A DNA stretch of 64,000 bases, taken from Apium graveolens (Eukaryota > Streptophyta > Magnoliopsida > Apiales > Apiaceae). Where the stretch lies: positions 88,474,307 to 88,538,306 of the forward strand of contig NC_133648.1 of the NCBI RefSeq assembly GCF_009905375.1. Reading direction: 5' to 3'. Positions within the stretch are counted from its first letter, which is position 1, and the number at the start of each line of letters is the position of its first letter. Both the position numbers and the translations under genes were made by a program. Shown here one piece after another: positions 46,093-59,594 of this stretch. The notes beneath the pieces were generated by a model. The model had not been told where the DNA came from. It saw only the letters and a list, made by a program, of their open reading frames with translations, and ran no database searches.

Positions 46093-48478
46093 ATGAATAC
46101 ATAGAAAATCATTAGCATCAAAATTCCTGCTTTTGACAAAGCTAAATACACTCTTTGGAAAAAGAAAATGTTGTTGTTTATCAGGATGGCCAATCCACTC
46201 TACATTCAGATTCTCAAAAATGGGCCCTTCACTCCTATGGTTAGAGTTAAGGAATCAACAGATGGTGATATGGTCATTCCAGCTCATTATGCTCCAAAAG
46301 ACCCTTCTGAGTACACTGAGCCTGAAAAAGAGAAAGTTTCCCTGGATAGTGGCTTGCAACTGATATTGATAGAGTCACTTGACAATGTAATGTACAACAA
46401 CATTTTTAACTGTGACACTGCCAAGCAGATCTGGGAAAAGATTGAAATACTCTGTGAGGGAACTGAGGAAGTTAGATTTAATCAAAGAAGGATACTGATT
46501 TCAAAATATGCGGGTTTTATGGACAAGCCAAAAGAAAGCATCACTAATGTGTTTGAAAGGTTCAATAAGTTGATAAATGACTTGCATCCCCATGACAAAT
46601 ATTATGAAGCTGAAGAAGTGAATCTGAAATTTTTGCTTAGACTTCCTGACCATTTGGAACAGAAAATTTCTACAATCAGAGAAGGGAAAGATTTAAGCAG
46701 GATAACACTGGAAGTTCTTTATGGAATCTTAAAAACATATGAATTAGAAATGATTCAAAGAAAATCATTAAGAGTTGGTCAAGGGCATGTTGTAGATGGT
46801 TCAAGTGCTCTAATTGTCAATGAAAGTCAGACCTTTAATGATGAACCAAGATCCCAGACTCCAGTTACCTCAACAAGTGAGCAAAGAACCAATGATTCAC
46901 AGGAACAAGTCATTCTGGAATTGGAGGAAGATGAGTTCTATACCCTGGATGAACTTGATGAGCTTGATCAGTCAATGGCCTATCTGGCAAGACATTTCTC
47001 TAACATTAGAGTAAAGAAGCCAAGATTCTTCAAGGATAAAGGACAATCATTCAACAAAGACATCAGCTGGAAAGGAAAAGGGAAGTATATTAATAAATCT
47101 GATAGCAAAAATGGATACAAAACTGGATTTGTTGACAGATCAAAGATAAGGTGCTTCAATTATGATGAACTAGGCCATTTTTCTATAGAATGCAGGAAAC
47201 CCAAGAAAGCAAAGAAAGATAAAGCTTATCTTGAATTGGAAGAAAAGTATGAAGCTCTTTAAAAGAAACAGCAAAGCAAAGCTTATATTGTAGAGGGAAA
47301 AAGTTGGGATGATTTTGATAATGATGAAGATGGGGAAGTTGGAAATTATGCACTAATGGCCTTGGAGCGAGGAGAGTCATCCTCATTAAAATCACATGTA
47401 TCAACTCTCACTACCATTAATTTAAATATGAGTCAATATAAGGAAAATGTAGAGAAGATGAGCAAATAAATGTTTCACATACATACAAGTATGGTTGCTG
47501 CTAATGAAGAAGTTAGCTGACTGACAAAGATAAATGAGAAGCTTGAAAATGAGAAACAAGAAGCTGAATTGTTGCTGGTAGAGCTTGAAGCTGTAAGACA
47601 AGAGAATGCATATATGAAGAACAAGCTCAAGTGTACAAGTGAGATTGAAGCAGTGTTAAGGGAAAATCTAGAAAAGAATAAAGTTAAATTGAAGTCCTTC
47701 ACAAATGCATCTGAGTTAATTGGACAATACCATGGGAAAACAAGCCATGTGCAAATATTACTATTGGTCTTGATTATGATGCCTTGAACAGTAAGAAGAA
47801 AAATATAGGTGACAAAGAAAAGCAATAGAAAATGAAAATGTTCCAATAATCCTGAAAAAGGTTGATTCACCTATGTTCAAGGCATGTGAAGTTAACTTCC
47901 GTGAAGAAGAGTTGATTATCAAGCAAGAAATTGCTGATAAAGATAATGAGAAGAAAGATGCAGAAGCAACTCAATATTTCAAAGCTGAAGAGAAGCTCAT
48001 GGATAATCAAGGTTCCAAGACACCTATCAAAGAAACCAAAATTGGATATGCAAGAAAGAAAAAGAAAAATAGAAATGGGAAAATAGGGATAAACAAAAGC
48101 AATAATTTTGCTTATGTTGCAGATGCTCCAAGAAAGAAATGTGAAAGATGTGGCTCTGTAAATCACCTAACTCACCTTTATAAAAAGGTTGTTAGCAAGC
48201 CAGCTAAAGGAGCCTGCAAATACAATGAAGCAGATGCAAATGATCTTTACTCATTCTGTGACAAGTTTGATTGCATACCCTGCAACTTGAAAGTGATGAA
48301 GAGTTGTAACAAACTGAGAATAGACCTTAAGAAACAAAAATTGGGTCTATAGCAGATAGGGAAAATGTACAACAGTCATTGAATTCTCTTTTATCTAAAA
48401 TAACTCATTCTACTTCTTGTAAATCAGTTAACAAGAAGAAAGTACCCAACACTGTTTGGGTTGCTAAACACACTTAAT
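46093..48478 (+). pseudogene. C2b gag, extended SIRE type (broken)
   Basis: Likely start ATG 46093, with TAG at 46102-46104. The main piece 46168-47262 (364 aa) carries the UBN2 gag core (NCDTAKQIWEKIEILCEGTE) and a zinc knuckle whose second Cys is Tyr (CFNYDELGHFSIEC). 47569-47787 is coiled coil. 47873-48352 has a second knuckle with its last Cys changed to Tyr (CERCGSVNHLTHLY). Gag ends at a TAA at 48475-48477 behind a TVWVAKHT-like end matching the C1 and C3 gag ends. Both Cys-to-Tyr changes are TGT-to-TAT type. Not functional. Confidence 0.85.
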
Positions 48479-48499
48479 ACTCATTGTGTGTAGGGAAAA

Positions 48500-49424
48500 A
48501 TGAAGAAGGTCATATGGATCATAGATAGTGGGTATTCCAAACATATGACAGGTGATAAGGCCCTGCTATCACAGTTTAAGGAGAAGGTTGGCCCTTTGGT
48601 GACCTTTGGAGACAACAACAAAGGATTCACAATGGGATATGGCAAGATTATTTCTGGAAATGTTGTCATTGATGATGTAGCACTGGTAGCTGGTCTTGAA
48701 GTGAATCTTCTCGGTGTTACTCAATTTGCAGACAAAGGTTTTAAAGTTTTATTTAACAAAGAAGAATGCACTTTTTATCAGCAAAAAAACTGGTGAAGTT
48801 GCTCTGAAAGGATCAAGAAAAGGAATCTTATTTGTTGCAGACTTGTAATCAACAAATAAGGATGATTTTTTTTGCATCTACACCAAGGCATCAGAAGAAC
48901 AAAGCAAGCTATGGCATAAAAATCCGTCTCACTTAAATTTCAAGGAAATTAACACCTTGGTCAAAAAGGAGTTAGTAAGAGACATGCCTAATCTGGAGTT
49001 TGCTCAAGTTGAAGTTTGTGAAGCTTGTCAGAAAGGAAAAATGAAAAGATCAAGTCACAAGTCAAAAATGAAAGCCTACTGTAAAGCGTCTTCATGTGTT
49101 TGGAAGCAAGTGTTACATTTTAAAAGACAACTCTGAATATGTGGGAAAATTTGACTCAAAGTTTTTAAAGCAAAATTTTTGGGATATTTATTGGAGAGAA
49201 TTGCCTACAAGGTATATGTGATTGATCAAAAGAAGATTATGGAAAGCATATATGTGACTTTTGATGATGACAAGTGTCCAGGCTTGGAATGTCTTGATAA
49301 AAATGAAGCTGAAGCCCTTGTATTTGAAAACCTCAATATTGATAGTGATTCTGATGGTGAAGATGAAGTCAATGCACAACAGATGTTGAATGAAGAGACT
49401 AATGAACATGAAAATCATGGAAAT
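48500..49424 (+). pseudogene. C2b protease and collapsed integrase
   Basis: 48500-48796: protease with catalytic DSG kept (IIDSGYSKHMTG), then pre-integrase sequence with breaks (48797-49080, KKELVRDMP- and CEACQKGK-like segments). At about 49080 the sequence jumps from the zinc-binding region straight to the end of the integrase (LHVFGSKC-like), so roughly the whole DDE core is deleted. 49179-49472 then reads the acidic linker as in C2a (35016 on) until L6 begins at 49425. Confidence 0.85.
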
Positions 49425-50594
49425 TGTAACGCCCCCCAAATCCGGGGTCAGAGGATTTGGACGTCACTATGAAACCTCAATCCAAATTAACCTGTTAAAT
49501 CAATAAATAAATGCCAGCGGAAGATAATTATTATTTATGACCCCAAACTACACCAAGATCTTTTAAGGTTACAGTTCTAGAAACAAGAATCCAAATTCCA
49601 TAAATAAATTTTCTCATTCTTTAAAAATTCTTTTCAATAAATTCTCAATCTCAAAACTAAACCCACTAGTATAACTTCGAAATGAAGTATACTAGGCCCA
49701 GATAAAATAACACAATTATAATATAATATAATATAAACAACTTTACACAATAGAACTTACACTAGCCCGCAAATCCTGGAATAACCACCTTCCAAAAGCT
49801 TCTTCTTTGCTTCCTCGAATTACGCAGCTAAACAGCGCAAGCTAATTCTCACTGGAGGTTAAATTTAAAAACAGGCAAGTATGAGCGGAAGAAATGCTCA
49901 GCAAGTTCATTATAGGAAATATCAGGTCATTTTGATATAAAACCGACATCTACAATAGCGCAGAACATTTTAAAATAATAATTGCTGAAACAGAAAATTT
50001 TAGTTGAGGAACCCCAGAATTGATTCCTTAATTGCATTCAAAACCATTTTGATACTTTTGAGCGAAATGCTTCAGCAATACTTTGAATCTTGACGAGAAT
50101 AAACTCGTAAAACAGTGTTTACGGAAATATCGTAAACAATAATAACAAGAAACAATGATTATGGATTGAATCATAAACTTTACTCAAAACCTAACTCTTG
50201 AATTTAATACTTATTTTGCTGTCATATCAAATTAGATATCAATACGAACTTTGATGCTCACAACACCCATACTGAAGTCAACATCAATCATCTATACTAA
50301 TACCACCTTTGATATTTAACAATAACGTAAGTATCAGCATAAATCAGAATCTGAATCAAAACTGCATTTCACCATTATTCCAAAGCAGAAATAGTTAATA
50401 AATCATTTATTCTATGAATATATAAAATGATATGAAAATTTAGATTGGGATCATCCTCCGACGGACGTACTATCACATGCTGATCAGCTCGTGTAATAGC
50501 ACAAGGTCATGATTCGTAGAAACGTGACCCCAAAAACACGAGTACTCAAACAAAAGACAATATACCTGCTTGTGGCAAAAATTGTGTCATAATA
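49425..50594 (-). repeat. L6: gypsy-type LTR fragment
   Basis: It starts TGTAACGCCCCCC on the plus strand (the complement of an LTR end GGGGGGCGTTACA). It resembles the end of the G2 LTR in layout (GGGTCAGA, a CTTGCTGAGC-like block) but is a different family. It is cut at 50594 by the G3 LTR, and its remainder is not in the window. Confidence 0.7.
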
Positions 50595-52525
50595 TGTAAC
50601 ACCCCCAAATCGGGGTCATGGATCCAGGTTGTCACGAGTTCCATTTCCCTTAATAATACTTAATCTTAATAATCAACCAACTACTGCGTACTGTGACCCC
50701 ACAATATACACACACACACACCACAAGTTATAGTCTCAGAGATGAATATCCAAAAATAACACAAGTCATTTTATTCCACAATTATGAACCATTACACCTC
50801 AAAAGAGTTTTTGAATAAATTTACATATTCTTTGCCATTATTACAATTCATAAATATACATAAGTCTGATACATCAAAAGTTGAAAGCCTAGCCTATTGG
50901 TAATTCCTACCTTAGCCACAACGGCATCAACGCCTACAGGAAACTACAGAACATTTCCTATCCGCTCACGAATTGGGAGCTTGGTCATGTTCATCTTTTC
51001 TATCTGTTGTTGTGTGATGAAAGAAGAAAGCAAGGGTGAGCAACAAGCCCACCAAAATAATATGTATAATGATTAACAATATATGAGCATTGTCATCATA
51101 GTACTCATGAAAGTCTTGGTGAAAAAGAAATGAACCAAGTTTGATATCTTAATGCGACGAAGTCGCAAAATATTCAGTGTATATATACATATATACTTTT
51201 CAAAATCTTTGAAATCCTCTGCCATGCATAATATACACAGAGTTCCAGTTTATAACTGTATAAAAATATCGTTGCAAGATAATCTCATATATCTAACCTT
51301 GTCTCAACGTTTTTCTGAAAATCTTTGTCATGCATAAGATAATCATTAACCAGATATAAGTTGAAAAGGTGAAGTTACGAGATACTCCAATATACTTATA
51401 TCTTTTCCGAATACTACTTGAACTACCACCGTTCAAGGTATAATCAGTTTCAAAATTTCATCACATAGATGAGACTACAAGATAAGATTTGAATAGATTC
51501 AATCTTTGAAATATCATTTGAAAGAAATGAATTTACGAGATACTTCATTAAGTCCCGATATATATACCCATATATATCTCTCATACATTTCCTGAAAACC
51601 TCTGTCATGTAAAGTATGAACAGAGTTGTAATATCCAATGAATTTGAAAAGAAAAGAATTTTGGCATAAACCCGATATCTTGCTGATCAGGCAAAGATAC
51701 CCATTAAGTAACCTTTTCTACTGTAGATGGATGAATTCCTCTCCGGTCATCACCCTGGCCGTATTAGGACCTCACGCTAGACCGTTACCCAGCCGCTCAC
51801 GCGTGGATGGACTGTCACCCAGCCTCTTACACCTTCATAGACCGTACCCCGGCCTGTCGCTTATGCCGACTCAGTTAGATGGACTTACTTCCCGAACATT
51901 GGGCAAGTAATCAAATTGTTTTCTCAAAACAGCAACCATGTTGCGAATATAAAATACACCACAGAGCCGGATCCCTTAGATTTTTGAGCGAGTATTCAAG
52001 TCCCCTTCGAAAGGAAGATCTTAAATTTGAAAACGAGTTTTGGGATCCGCTCTAACTTTTAGAATCATTTTAAAAACTCAAAAACATTTTTGAGAATGTT
52101 TGGAGTAATGCTGATTTAATAAAGTAAATCAGGCTCGATATGTTGGAGGATATCTGAATATTATTATTTAAATAATATTCCCATAAGGATAATCTTTATA
52201 AAAATAATTGAAGTAGAAGTTTTACAACTCATACTTGAAATGAATAATAAATAACCAAAGATATACTTATACGAAAGTACGATCTTTATTTGAATAATCA
52301 AAAATAAGTTTGATTATCGAAACATTATTCTTTAATAAAATAAAGAATATTATTTAATAAAATAAGCGGAGTCATAAGTCCTCGAATGAATATTCAAAAT
52401 AATATTCATTAAATAAAATAAGCGGAGTCATAAGTCCTCGAATGAATATTCAAAATAATATTCATTAAATAAAATAAAGTCATCGAATAAACCTTATTTG
52501 ATTAATAGTTTTGAAAACTATATCT

Positions 52526-52557
<32 letters not shown>

Positions 52558-54613
52558 TATAATCGGGAATATCGACTCCCGGTTTAGAAAATGTTCACCT
52601 TTGGGTCCCCTATATTAAGGGTATACGCAACTACTGCTTATCTCTAGCATATGTATTATGCAACTTATAAGCATTTGAATCAACAATTAGATATCAAGAT
52701 TACGAAACAGGCATGCATATAAATATCATATCACATGCTCCAATATATCGCAAGACTTTGCTAATAATAATCATGCACTTATCACAAGATAATGCATATA
52801 CATATATACATCACAACAACAGTATAACGGGTAGAAAACTTGCCTGAGTGCTCCGGGGTAGACTTAAGCTTAGAGTGGGTCCGGTAACCTATGAACAACA
52901 ACATAAGCCGGAATTAAACCACGGTCGCTTAAGAAACTAGACTTTATCCACTTAGACCCTAACGTTCGCTTATACGCTTAACGATTTGCGTTAATTGTTC
53001 GCACACCCTCGGCTCCACTAATTTTAATAAATTAATCATTACGAATTTTAAGGCGACTCTTTCGCGAGTACTTTACCAACTTCCTAATCCACCTTACATA
53101 ATTGTTTCAAAATCCAATTAGTCTTTTAAGGGCCTTAAACAAGGTCTCAAAGTAAAGCGAGGGGTAAAGGTTCATTCATGAAATGCCATTACTTAAAACG
53201 GTCGTTTCTCCTAAACCGTATATCGGAACCAAGTCAACCACATATCAAAACAAAGATTACGACACGCTCTAGCTAATCATGGCAATGTTACAGATTGGTC
53301 AGTGAGTTATCTGGTCCGAGATTCATGTACAACAGTCTAAGGAAAACGGGCATTACGACGGCTATGTTTACGAGTTTTCCAAGTTTCTCACTACACCAAA
53401 ACCTCACCAAACAACCCACAATTATTAACACATCAAAACCTCAACTAAATAATACTATACCAATCCTTATTCTCCAGATTCTTCATCTCAACCAACCACA
53501 ATCAAGTTTTATTAACTATAACAAGATTCATTCACCAAATCACTCCAAATCCAAATCAAACTACTAATAATCAAAGGTCATGCTTCTCATTTAGAAAACC
53601 AACCATCAAAATCACTAATAATCAAAGTAAAGGCTAGGGTTTGAAGTTTATACCCTTCCTTGGGAGGTTTTAAGTTGCTAGGAAGCCTTAGGGAGCCTCC
53701 TACAAGCTTGATCTTTCCAAAGAAATCACGAACACAAAGTTAGGCTTTAAAGTTTCTAAAAGTCCGATTGAAAGAACTGTAACAATGTGGGTCTTACCAT
53801 TCTTATTTGGATGAGACTTGTGAACAAGAGTTGTAGGCCATCTCAATACCTTTCCAACGAGCTATAGAACACAACATTTGAGTGAGAAATGAAGGAGATA
53901 CAGTAGTTTTAATGCGCTGGTTCTGTTTTGGCCGAGAGCAATGGAAATGGGGGGGGAAATGCTTTTGCTTTTTTTTGTGTTGGTGGAATAATGTGGTGGA
54001 TAATGATGGGTTGTCTTGATATTTTGCTAGGCTAATAATAAACAAAGGAGTTAGTGGAAGATGATCTCACCATTTGCTATGTGTTGGTGATTTGTGGTGA
54101 GATGAGATCATCCCTAGTTAACTAGATAATTAACTAGCCATTCCTTCCTAACTATCACTTGGTTTCTTGGCTGATCAACCATCCACTTGCCTTGCCACTT
54201 ACAAAGGTATTTACAAGAGTCGTTATTCATTTCTTTGTCCGGTTATCACTCAATCTCGTTGATCGTTTGGTTAAATACCTCAATGGTTTTATTGATAAAA
54301 TCTTCTTGATATTTTTAATACCTAAATTAATTCTCCTTTATAATCCTTAAAATTAAAATCCTTCATCTTAATATTAATTCCATAAATCCCTTAATGTCTG
54401 ATGGAAATCTCGGGGAAAAATAAAAGTGCTCGTTTTCGAAATCCAACGGCTTTTACATACACTTATTTTCACTCTCCAATACTAATATAAGCTTAGAATT
54501 TCCATAACAGTACTCCTATATAGTGTGATCTGATAATTTTCCTTAATCAGCATCATCAGCAAAAGTTACTATTCATCAGTGTTTCAAAAATTCCAAATAT
54601 TGGGGTTATTACA
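50595..54613 (-). repeat. G3 3' LTR (4019 bp)
   Basis: The plus strand reads TGTAACACCCCC at the left and GGGGTTATTACA at the right, the complement of the G1 LTR termini, and the two align over their full length. The short frames at 51152-51337 and 53295-53567 are chance. It contains a TA-rich run at about 52515-52560. Confidence 0.92.
52368..52479 (-). repeat. 56-bp tandem duplication in the G3 LTR
   Basis: Two nearly identical units, 52368-52423 and 52424-52479, each with an internal inverted repeat (GAATATTC / AATATTCATT). G1 has the diverged equivalent at about 10820-10930. Confidence 0.9.
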
Positions 54614-54633
54614 GTCTCCCCTCCTTAGAAGGA
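54614..54633 (-). other. G3 polypurine tract
   Basis: The complement reads TCCTTCTAAGGAGGGGAGAC directly before the LTR start, matching the G1 tract at 8651-8669. Confidence 0.85.
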
Positions 54634-54639
54634 TTCCGT

Positions 54640-55340
54640 CCCGGAATCAGATAGAAAACAGTTGGGGATACTTTTCTAGCATTGCACTTTCTAACTCTCA
54701 AGTCAATTTTCCCACATGGTGGTTCTGCCACAAAACCCTGACTAGCACAATAACCCTTCTCTTAAACACTTGTTCCTTTTCGATTTATAACCCTTCCAGG
54801 TTGCTCCATATAGGTTACGTCTGGGTGCATGTCTATGCGCTCATATGCCCCTATATATCTGGCATCCGGATTACACTTCCTTAACATTTATACGTGGAAC
54901 ACGTTATGAACTTGCTACAGGTTCGGGGTAGGGCTAGCTCATATGCTAACTTCCCAATATGTCTTAATATCTCCAAGGGTCCAACAAATTGTGGACTTAG
55001 CTTTCCTTTCTTTCCGAACATCATCAATCCTTTCCAAGGGATACCTTAATCATTACTAGGTCCCCTATTTCATACTCTTTGTCCTTTCGAGTCAAATTAG
55101 CATACCTCTTTTGTCCATCCCGGGGTTTCTACCAGTCATCCTCTGATTAGATCCACTATATCTTTGGTCCTTTGGACCACTTCGGGTTCGAGCATCTTGC
55201 GCTCTCCAACTTCATCCTATCATAAGGGAGGTCGACATTGTCTTCCCTCAAGGATCTCATAAGGCGACATCTCGATACTGACATATCATCTATCATTATA
55301 AGAAGACTCAATTCGTGCTAAGTGATCATTCCAAATTCCT
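54640..55340 (-). pseudogene. G3 integrase C-terminus with chromodomain, remnant
   Basis: Same remains as G1 7921-8640, with the same two adjacent stops after the RSPL motif and the same 1-base loss before the FGKK motif (about 55020-55050). No long open frame. Confidence 0.72.
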
Positions 55341-58124
55341 TTCTAGTCTATCACACAAACTTCTCATTATATCATCTAGCTTTATAGCTTTCGCTTATCA
55401 ATACCCACTATTTCCTAGTTCGTAATCGTTACTATCCTCCGTACCTAATGTTATACCGGTTATACTTTTGCTCGTTAGCGTTCTATAACCTTTTAATAAT
55501 CGCGTCAACCTTAGTATCATGAACACGTTAGAATCGGAATACCACCGCACTGATACTACTTCCTTTCTAGCGGCTTCCATATTTGAAAGCTTGATTCATC
55601 GTATAGAAGTAAAAGAATTTATTAAGAGATCACTTTGATCATGAACACTTGTTCTATTGCATAGTAAGTACAGAAGATGGCCAGCCTTTAGTACTTGACA
55701 AGCAATTAAACAACATGTGGTATCCTACTAGGCTTCTATCACACAGATAGATAGTCATTCGGCATCGCATTTCACATGCCTAAATATTTTTGCTATTCCG
55801 TCCATCATTCTATGGACCCATGCTCTTGCTCGAGCTTATACACAATCACCTTTGAAACTCCCTCGACATCTAAAATCGATTCTGGAATTTCATTCTAGAC
55901 ATCATCGTTACTAGAATTCTATGCTTGCACCGCAACCTTCCTCATATAGTAATACGACTATCTATTGATAAGAAGGAATAAATATTCAATTGGTAGATAA
56001 TCGACATAATTAGTCTATCAATGATGACTTATGCATTACCACGACCCGATTAGGGGTACTCAATCTTAACATCTATTACAATACAACTCTCACGATTTTT
56101 ATCGTCTCATTATTCAAAGAATCGTTGATGCATTACTATAGTCCACCACGGACCTATGGTAGTCATTTGTTTTCCTTGGAATCTTAATATCTAACCATTC
56201 AGAGTCCATAATTATCGTATCGAATTATTCTAAGGAGGCAACATGATCACCGTTCATGATTCATGAAGAACACTCCTGAACTTGACGTACATATGACATG
56301 AAGTAGATAAAATTACAGAAGAGTTTCAATCAAAGCAATGATAGTAGGTTAACACCATTATTAACCATATGTCTTTATTTGGAGATATGGAGCTCAAAGG
56401 TTCATTTAGTCCTTTCGTAACATGGTCCTGGTTTATCTCAAGATATGACCTTTTAAGATATGTAGCCCACTCACAGCGATAACGTAAATTAAATCTTTAC
56501 CAAACTACTATTACGGTTGAGTATCGCACAATCATCAGAAGGAATGTCAATCTTTCACACCATAATACAACCTTCATGGCTTTAACCCTCATCACTGTAT
56601 TCCTCTGGCACGAGCGCCTATTATTTCTCTCTTACACTTAGAGTGTCGACCACCTCATTGGCCTTTCCTGATAGTAATAGTTCCTTATAATCAATATCTT
56701 TTGAACGATCTCCAACTAAATTTTCTACCTCATTTTCAATCATTGCTTGTGCGAAAACGCTCTTCCCTACACTTTGGTGAGAAAAAAATATCACCATTTT
56801 TTTCCAAAAGTTATTGCCTCGGTCTTTAGAGGTTAACATTGTCACGACTGACTCTCGGTCATATTTAGGACATCTTTTATCTTAGGTCCTTGTTTTTACC
56901 AATCTTGACCTTCGTTGGTTCAATCTATACTTTCTCATGGTTTAACATGTGCCCCACTTGGCATTATTATTATTACGTCATATTTTCTTTCTCAAACTTT
57001 CTATTCTTGAGAACTTTGAATATTACCTTTCTCCTTGTAAAACCTCTAAGGTTATCCTTAAATCCTTCATCATGTACTCCCTAGGTACATGGCATATCAA
57101 GATACCATTTACTAATACTAGAACCATTGTCTTATAGTTCTGAAAACTCTCCACTAATCTTTAAAGGTTGTTTTTGCCTTAGTCCTTCATTCCGTACCAC
57201 CCAAACTCATAATGTCCCCATTAAGGGTGAAATGCCAACCTTTATGCATTCCCCCCATGGTTCATCTCAAGTTATTGAGGTTCTATCCTTAATTCCACCT
57301 TTAAAAGGTACTTCCACTCTTCCATTGATAAATCAATTCATCTATCCCTGACAAGGGTATCTCATTCAATCATTCCCACCTCGATAGTCTATACTTAGTG
57401 TCATGGTAACATCCTTTTCCAAACTGAGGTCAATCCATATGGCCTTCAAAAGATAACAATGGTTATCTGCTTTTCTTGTATGATTTGGTAATGATAGCAG
57501 GGATGTTCTGGAAGATATTGGGCGTGTTCAACGTGAACTTCTTAGTTCTAACTATTCATTTACCTCTGTTATTTATCTCAACAGTCATCTCAATGTTGGA
57601 ATACCTATTATACCTAGAGTCTCCCTTTTGGGCATCAAGCCACAGGTGTTACATACACTTCACATTTTTGAAGGTCACTTCCTTCATCCCATTTTCCTAA
57701 ATTCTTGTTATCCTATCTCCTCAGTCCATCCGTGTTTCCTTATTAATCCATCGATCTATCTCAAAGTGTCATCAAATACTCTCAACTTCAAGGGAATTAA
57801 CTATACGTATCTCTTACGCCTTCAAACCTTGAATTTATCTCATGATCAGTCACCATCACGCTGATGATGACACACTTCTCTATATTTATTGCAAGGGATT
57901 CTTAGGGTTTCCCATACCTAACTCCATTATCACTTCTCAACTCTATTTCCTTTATATCCCTTTATACTCCTTCCCTTTTCAGTCTTTTATTTTCATTTCT
58001 ATTACAACCATTACATGAACCAACACAACATAAGCATTGATTTCAAACATCCCGTCATTCTGGATTCGTGTCCTCAGAACGAATCTTGACAACTTTTACA
58101 ACTTAGATTCATAATTCATCATAC
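55341..58124 (-). other. G3 interior, decayed, no recognisable RT
   Basis: It matches the G1 interior (for example 56621-56850 with 6310-6470). No assigned domain in any frame; frames such as 56890-57137 and 57476-57864 are short and unsupported. Confidence 0.5.
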
Positions 58125-58400
58125 TCGTCCGCTTTTGTTCTGGCTCTAAAGCTTTTACACTACCTCCATAACCTTGGGAAGTACTTTCCCAAAAACAATT
58201 GTCTGAACTTTAATCAGTTTATTATAACCTCTGGCTCCGTGCCTTTCTTGGCCTTTCACCAGCGGGTGGCCTCTCTCTTAGGAGGGTAAGTGACAAAAAT
58301 AGTCTTTTGTGATTCGTCAATCATTTAGAATCTCAAATGATTCCTATATTTCCTTTAGCCAGGCTCTTGCCTCGACTAGGTCAACGTGTTCTTTGGAACT
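58125..58400 (-). pseudogene. G3 gag remnant
   Basis: The counterpart of G1 4690-4965. The WLKEI-like motif and the KYFP-like motif are recognisable on the minus strand, with stops in between. Confidence 0.55.
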
Positions 58401-58702
58401 CTGAGAACTTAGAGACTTAAAGGTCATGAAAGAATTTCCTACCGCATTGTTTCCTCAAGGTGGTGATCGGGAATAAAAGTATAAGTTTTGTTTAGGCAGG
58501 TCCATAAATTGCCCCATAGGAGTACCGTCCTGGTTCTCCCTATCTTGCTCGACTTCAATTTTCTCAGTATGAAATGTTTTCTCCTCCTCCCCATAATCGG
58601 GGTCATCCTACATATTTTAAATCCTCATTTTCCACTTCATTATGTTATGGGTTCCTTCTATCTTGATGGCGACCTCCCTGACTATCACATTCAGGGTTTG
58701 CC

Positions 58703-59560
58703 CTAAATCTTATTCCTCGAACTATTGCTTTCATCTAAGATCTCATCTTTAATCTCTTGAACGTTTGGAACCCAAGTTCTGTAGGAATACCTCATTATTC
58801 CCTTATCATCTTTCTCGGTATTAATCTCTCCTTTATTCATTGGCTCTCTGCCTTCATTTATCACCTTTTCTTGGCACAATATGATCTTTTCCAATAATTC
58901 GGGTTGCATTACAATCTCAAATAACTTTTCAGTACCGTCTCCGTTTACCTTCACTTCTATTTCCATTTTCTCAAAATCTCTCATCAACTCTCCCAAAGAC
59001 ATTATCATCTTGAGTCGCTCCTTTCTACTAAGGGCGTTAGCCACCATATTGGCTTTCCCTGGATGATAAAGAATCTCATAATCGAAATCCTTGATTAGTT
59101 CTAACCACCTCCTCTAGCGCATGTTGAGCTCTTTCTGCGTGGAAATATACTTGAGCTCTTATGGTTTGTGTAATTCTCGCACTTCTATCCATACAAGTAG
59201 TGCCTCAAATATTTGGGGTAAAACTATTATCGTGAGCCCGAGATCATGGGTGGGATATCGAATTTTATATTCCCTTAATTGTCTTAATGCGTAAGCGATT
59301 ACCTTGGTGTGCTGTATAAGAAGCACCCTAATTCCTTATGCGAAGCATCACTACAAATCACAAAATCTCCTTTTCCATCCGGCAACGCCAACTTAGGGGC
59401 CGTCACCAACCTTTGCTTCAGTTCTTAAAAGCTTTTCTCGCATTTCTCTGTCCATTCAAACTTCTCAGTCTTACGAGTAAGCCGCATTAAAAGGGCTACT
59501 ATCTTTACAAACTTGAACGAACCTCCGGTAGTGACCGGCCAATCCTACCTCTGGTAGTTT
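58703..59560 (-). pseudogene. Captured RT/RNase H/integrase fragment inside the G3 leader
   Basis: The open piece 58703-59047 (114 aa) is the end of RNase H ([10 protein letters not shown]) and the start of integrase, up to the zinc-binding entry. 59048-59560 contains the RT connection/RNase H region in broken frames (GLAG-like, WLELIKDFDYE-like, YHPGKANMVANA). It is in the same strand as G3 but lies upstream of gag, between the leader ORF and the spacer, where G1 has leader sequence (about 3925-4362). It is therefore out of order and probably captured by template switching. Confidence 0.75.
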
Positions 59561-59594
59561 CCCTAACCATGGTTATCAATTCATCAGTGGTCCT

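Larger units (their letters stand above)
44469..49424 (+). mobile_element. C2b: SIRE-like copia element, 5' part
   Basis: LTR, PBS, long gag, PR, pre-integrase and a collapsed integrase, interrupted at 49425 by L6. Same family as C2a. The six bases GGAAAT before the L6 start may include a target duplication; the other side is not available. Confidence 0.85.

Noticed and set aside
53295..53567. 90-aa ORF in the G3 LTR
   Set aside because: AT-rich LTR sequence, Asn/Gln/Ser low complexity, not kept in the G1 LTR.
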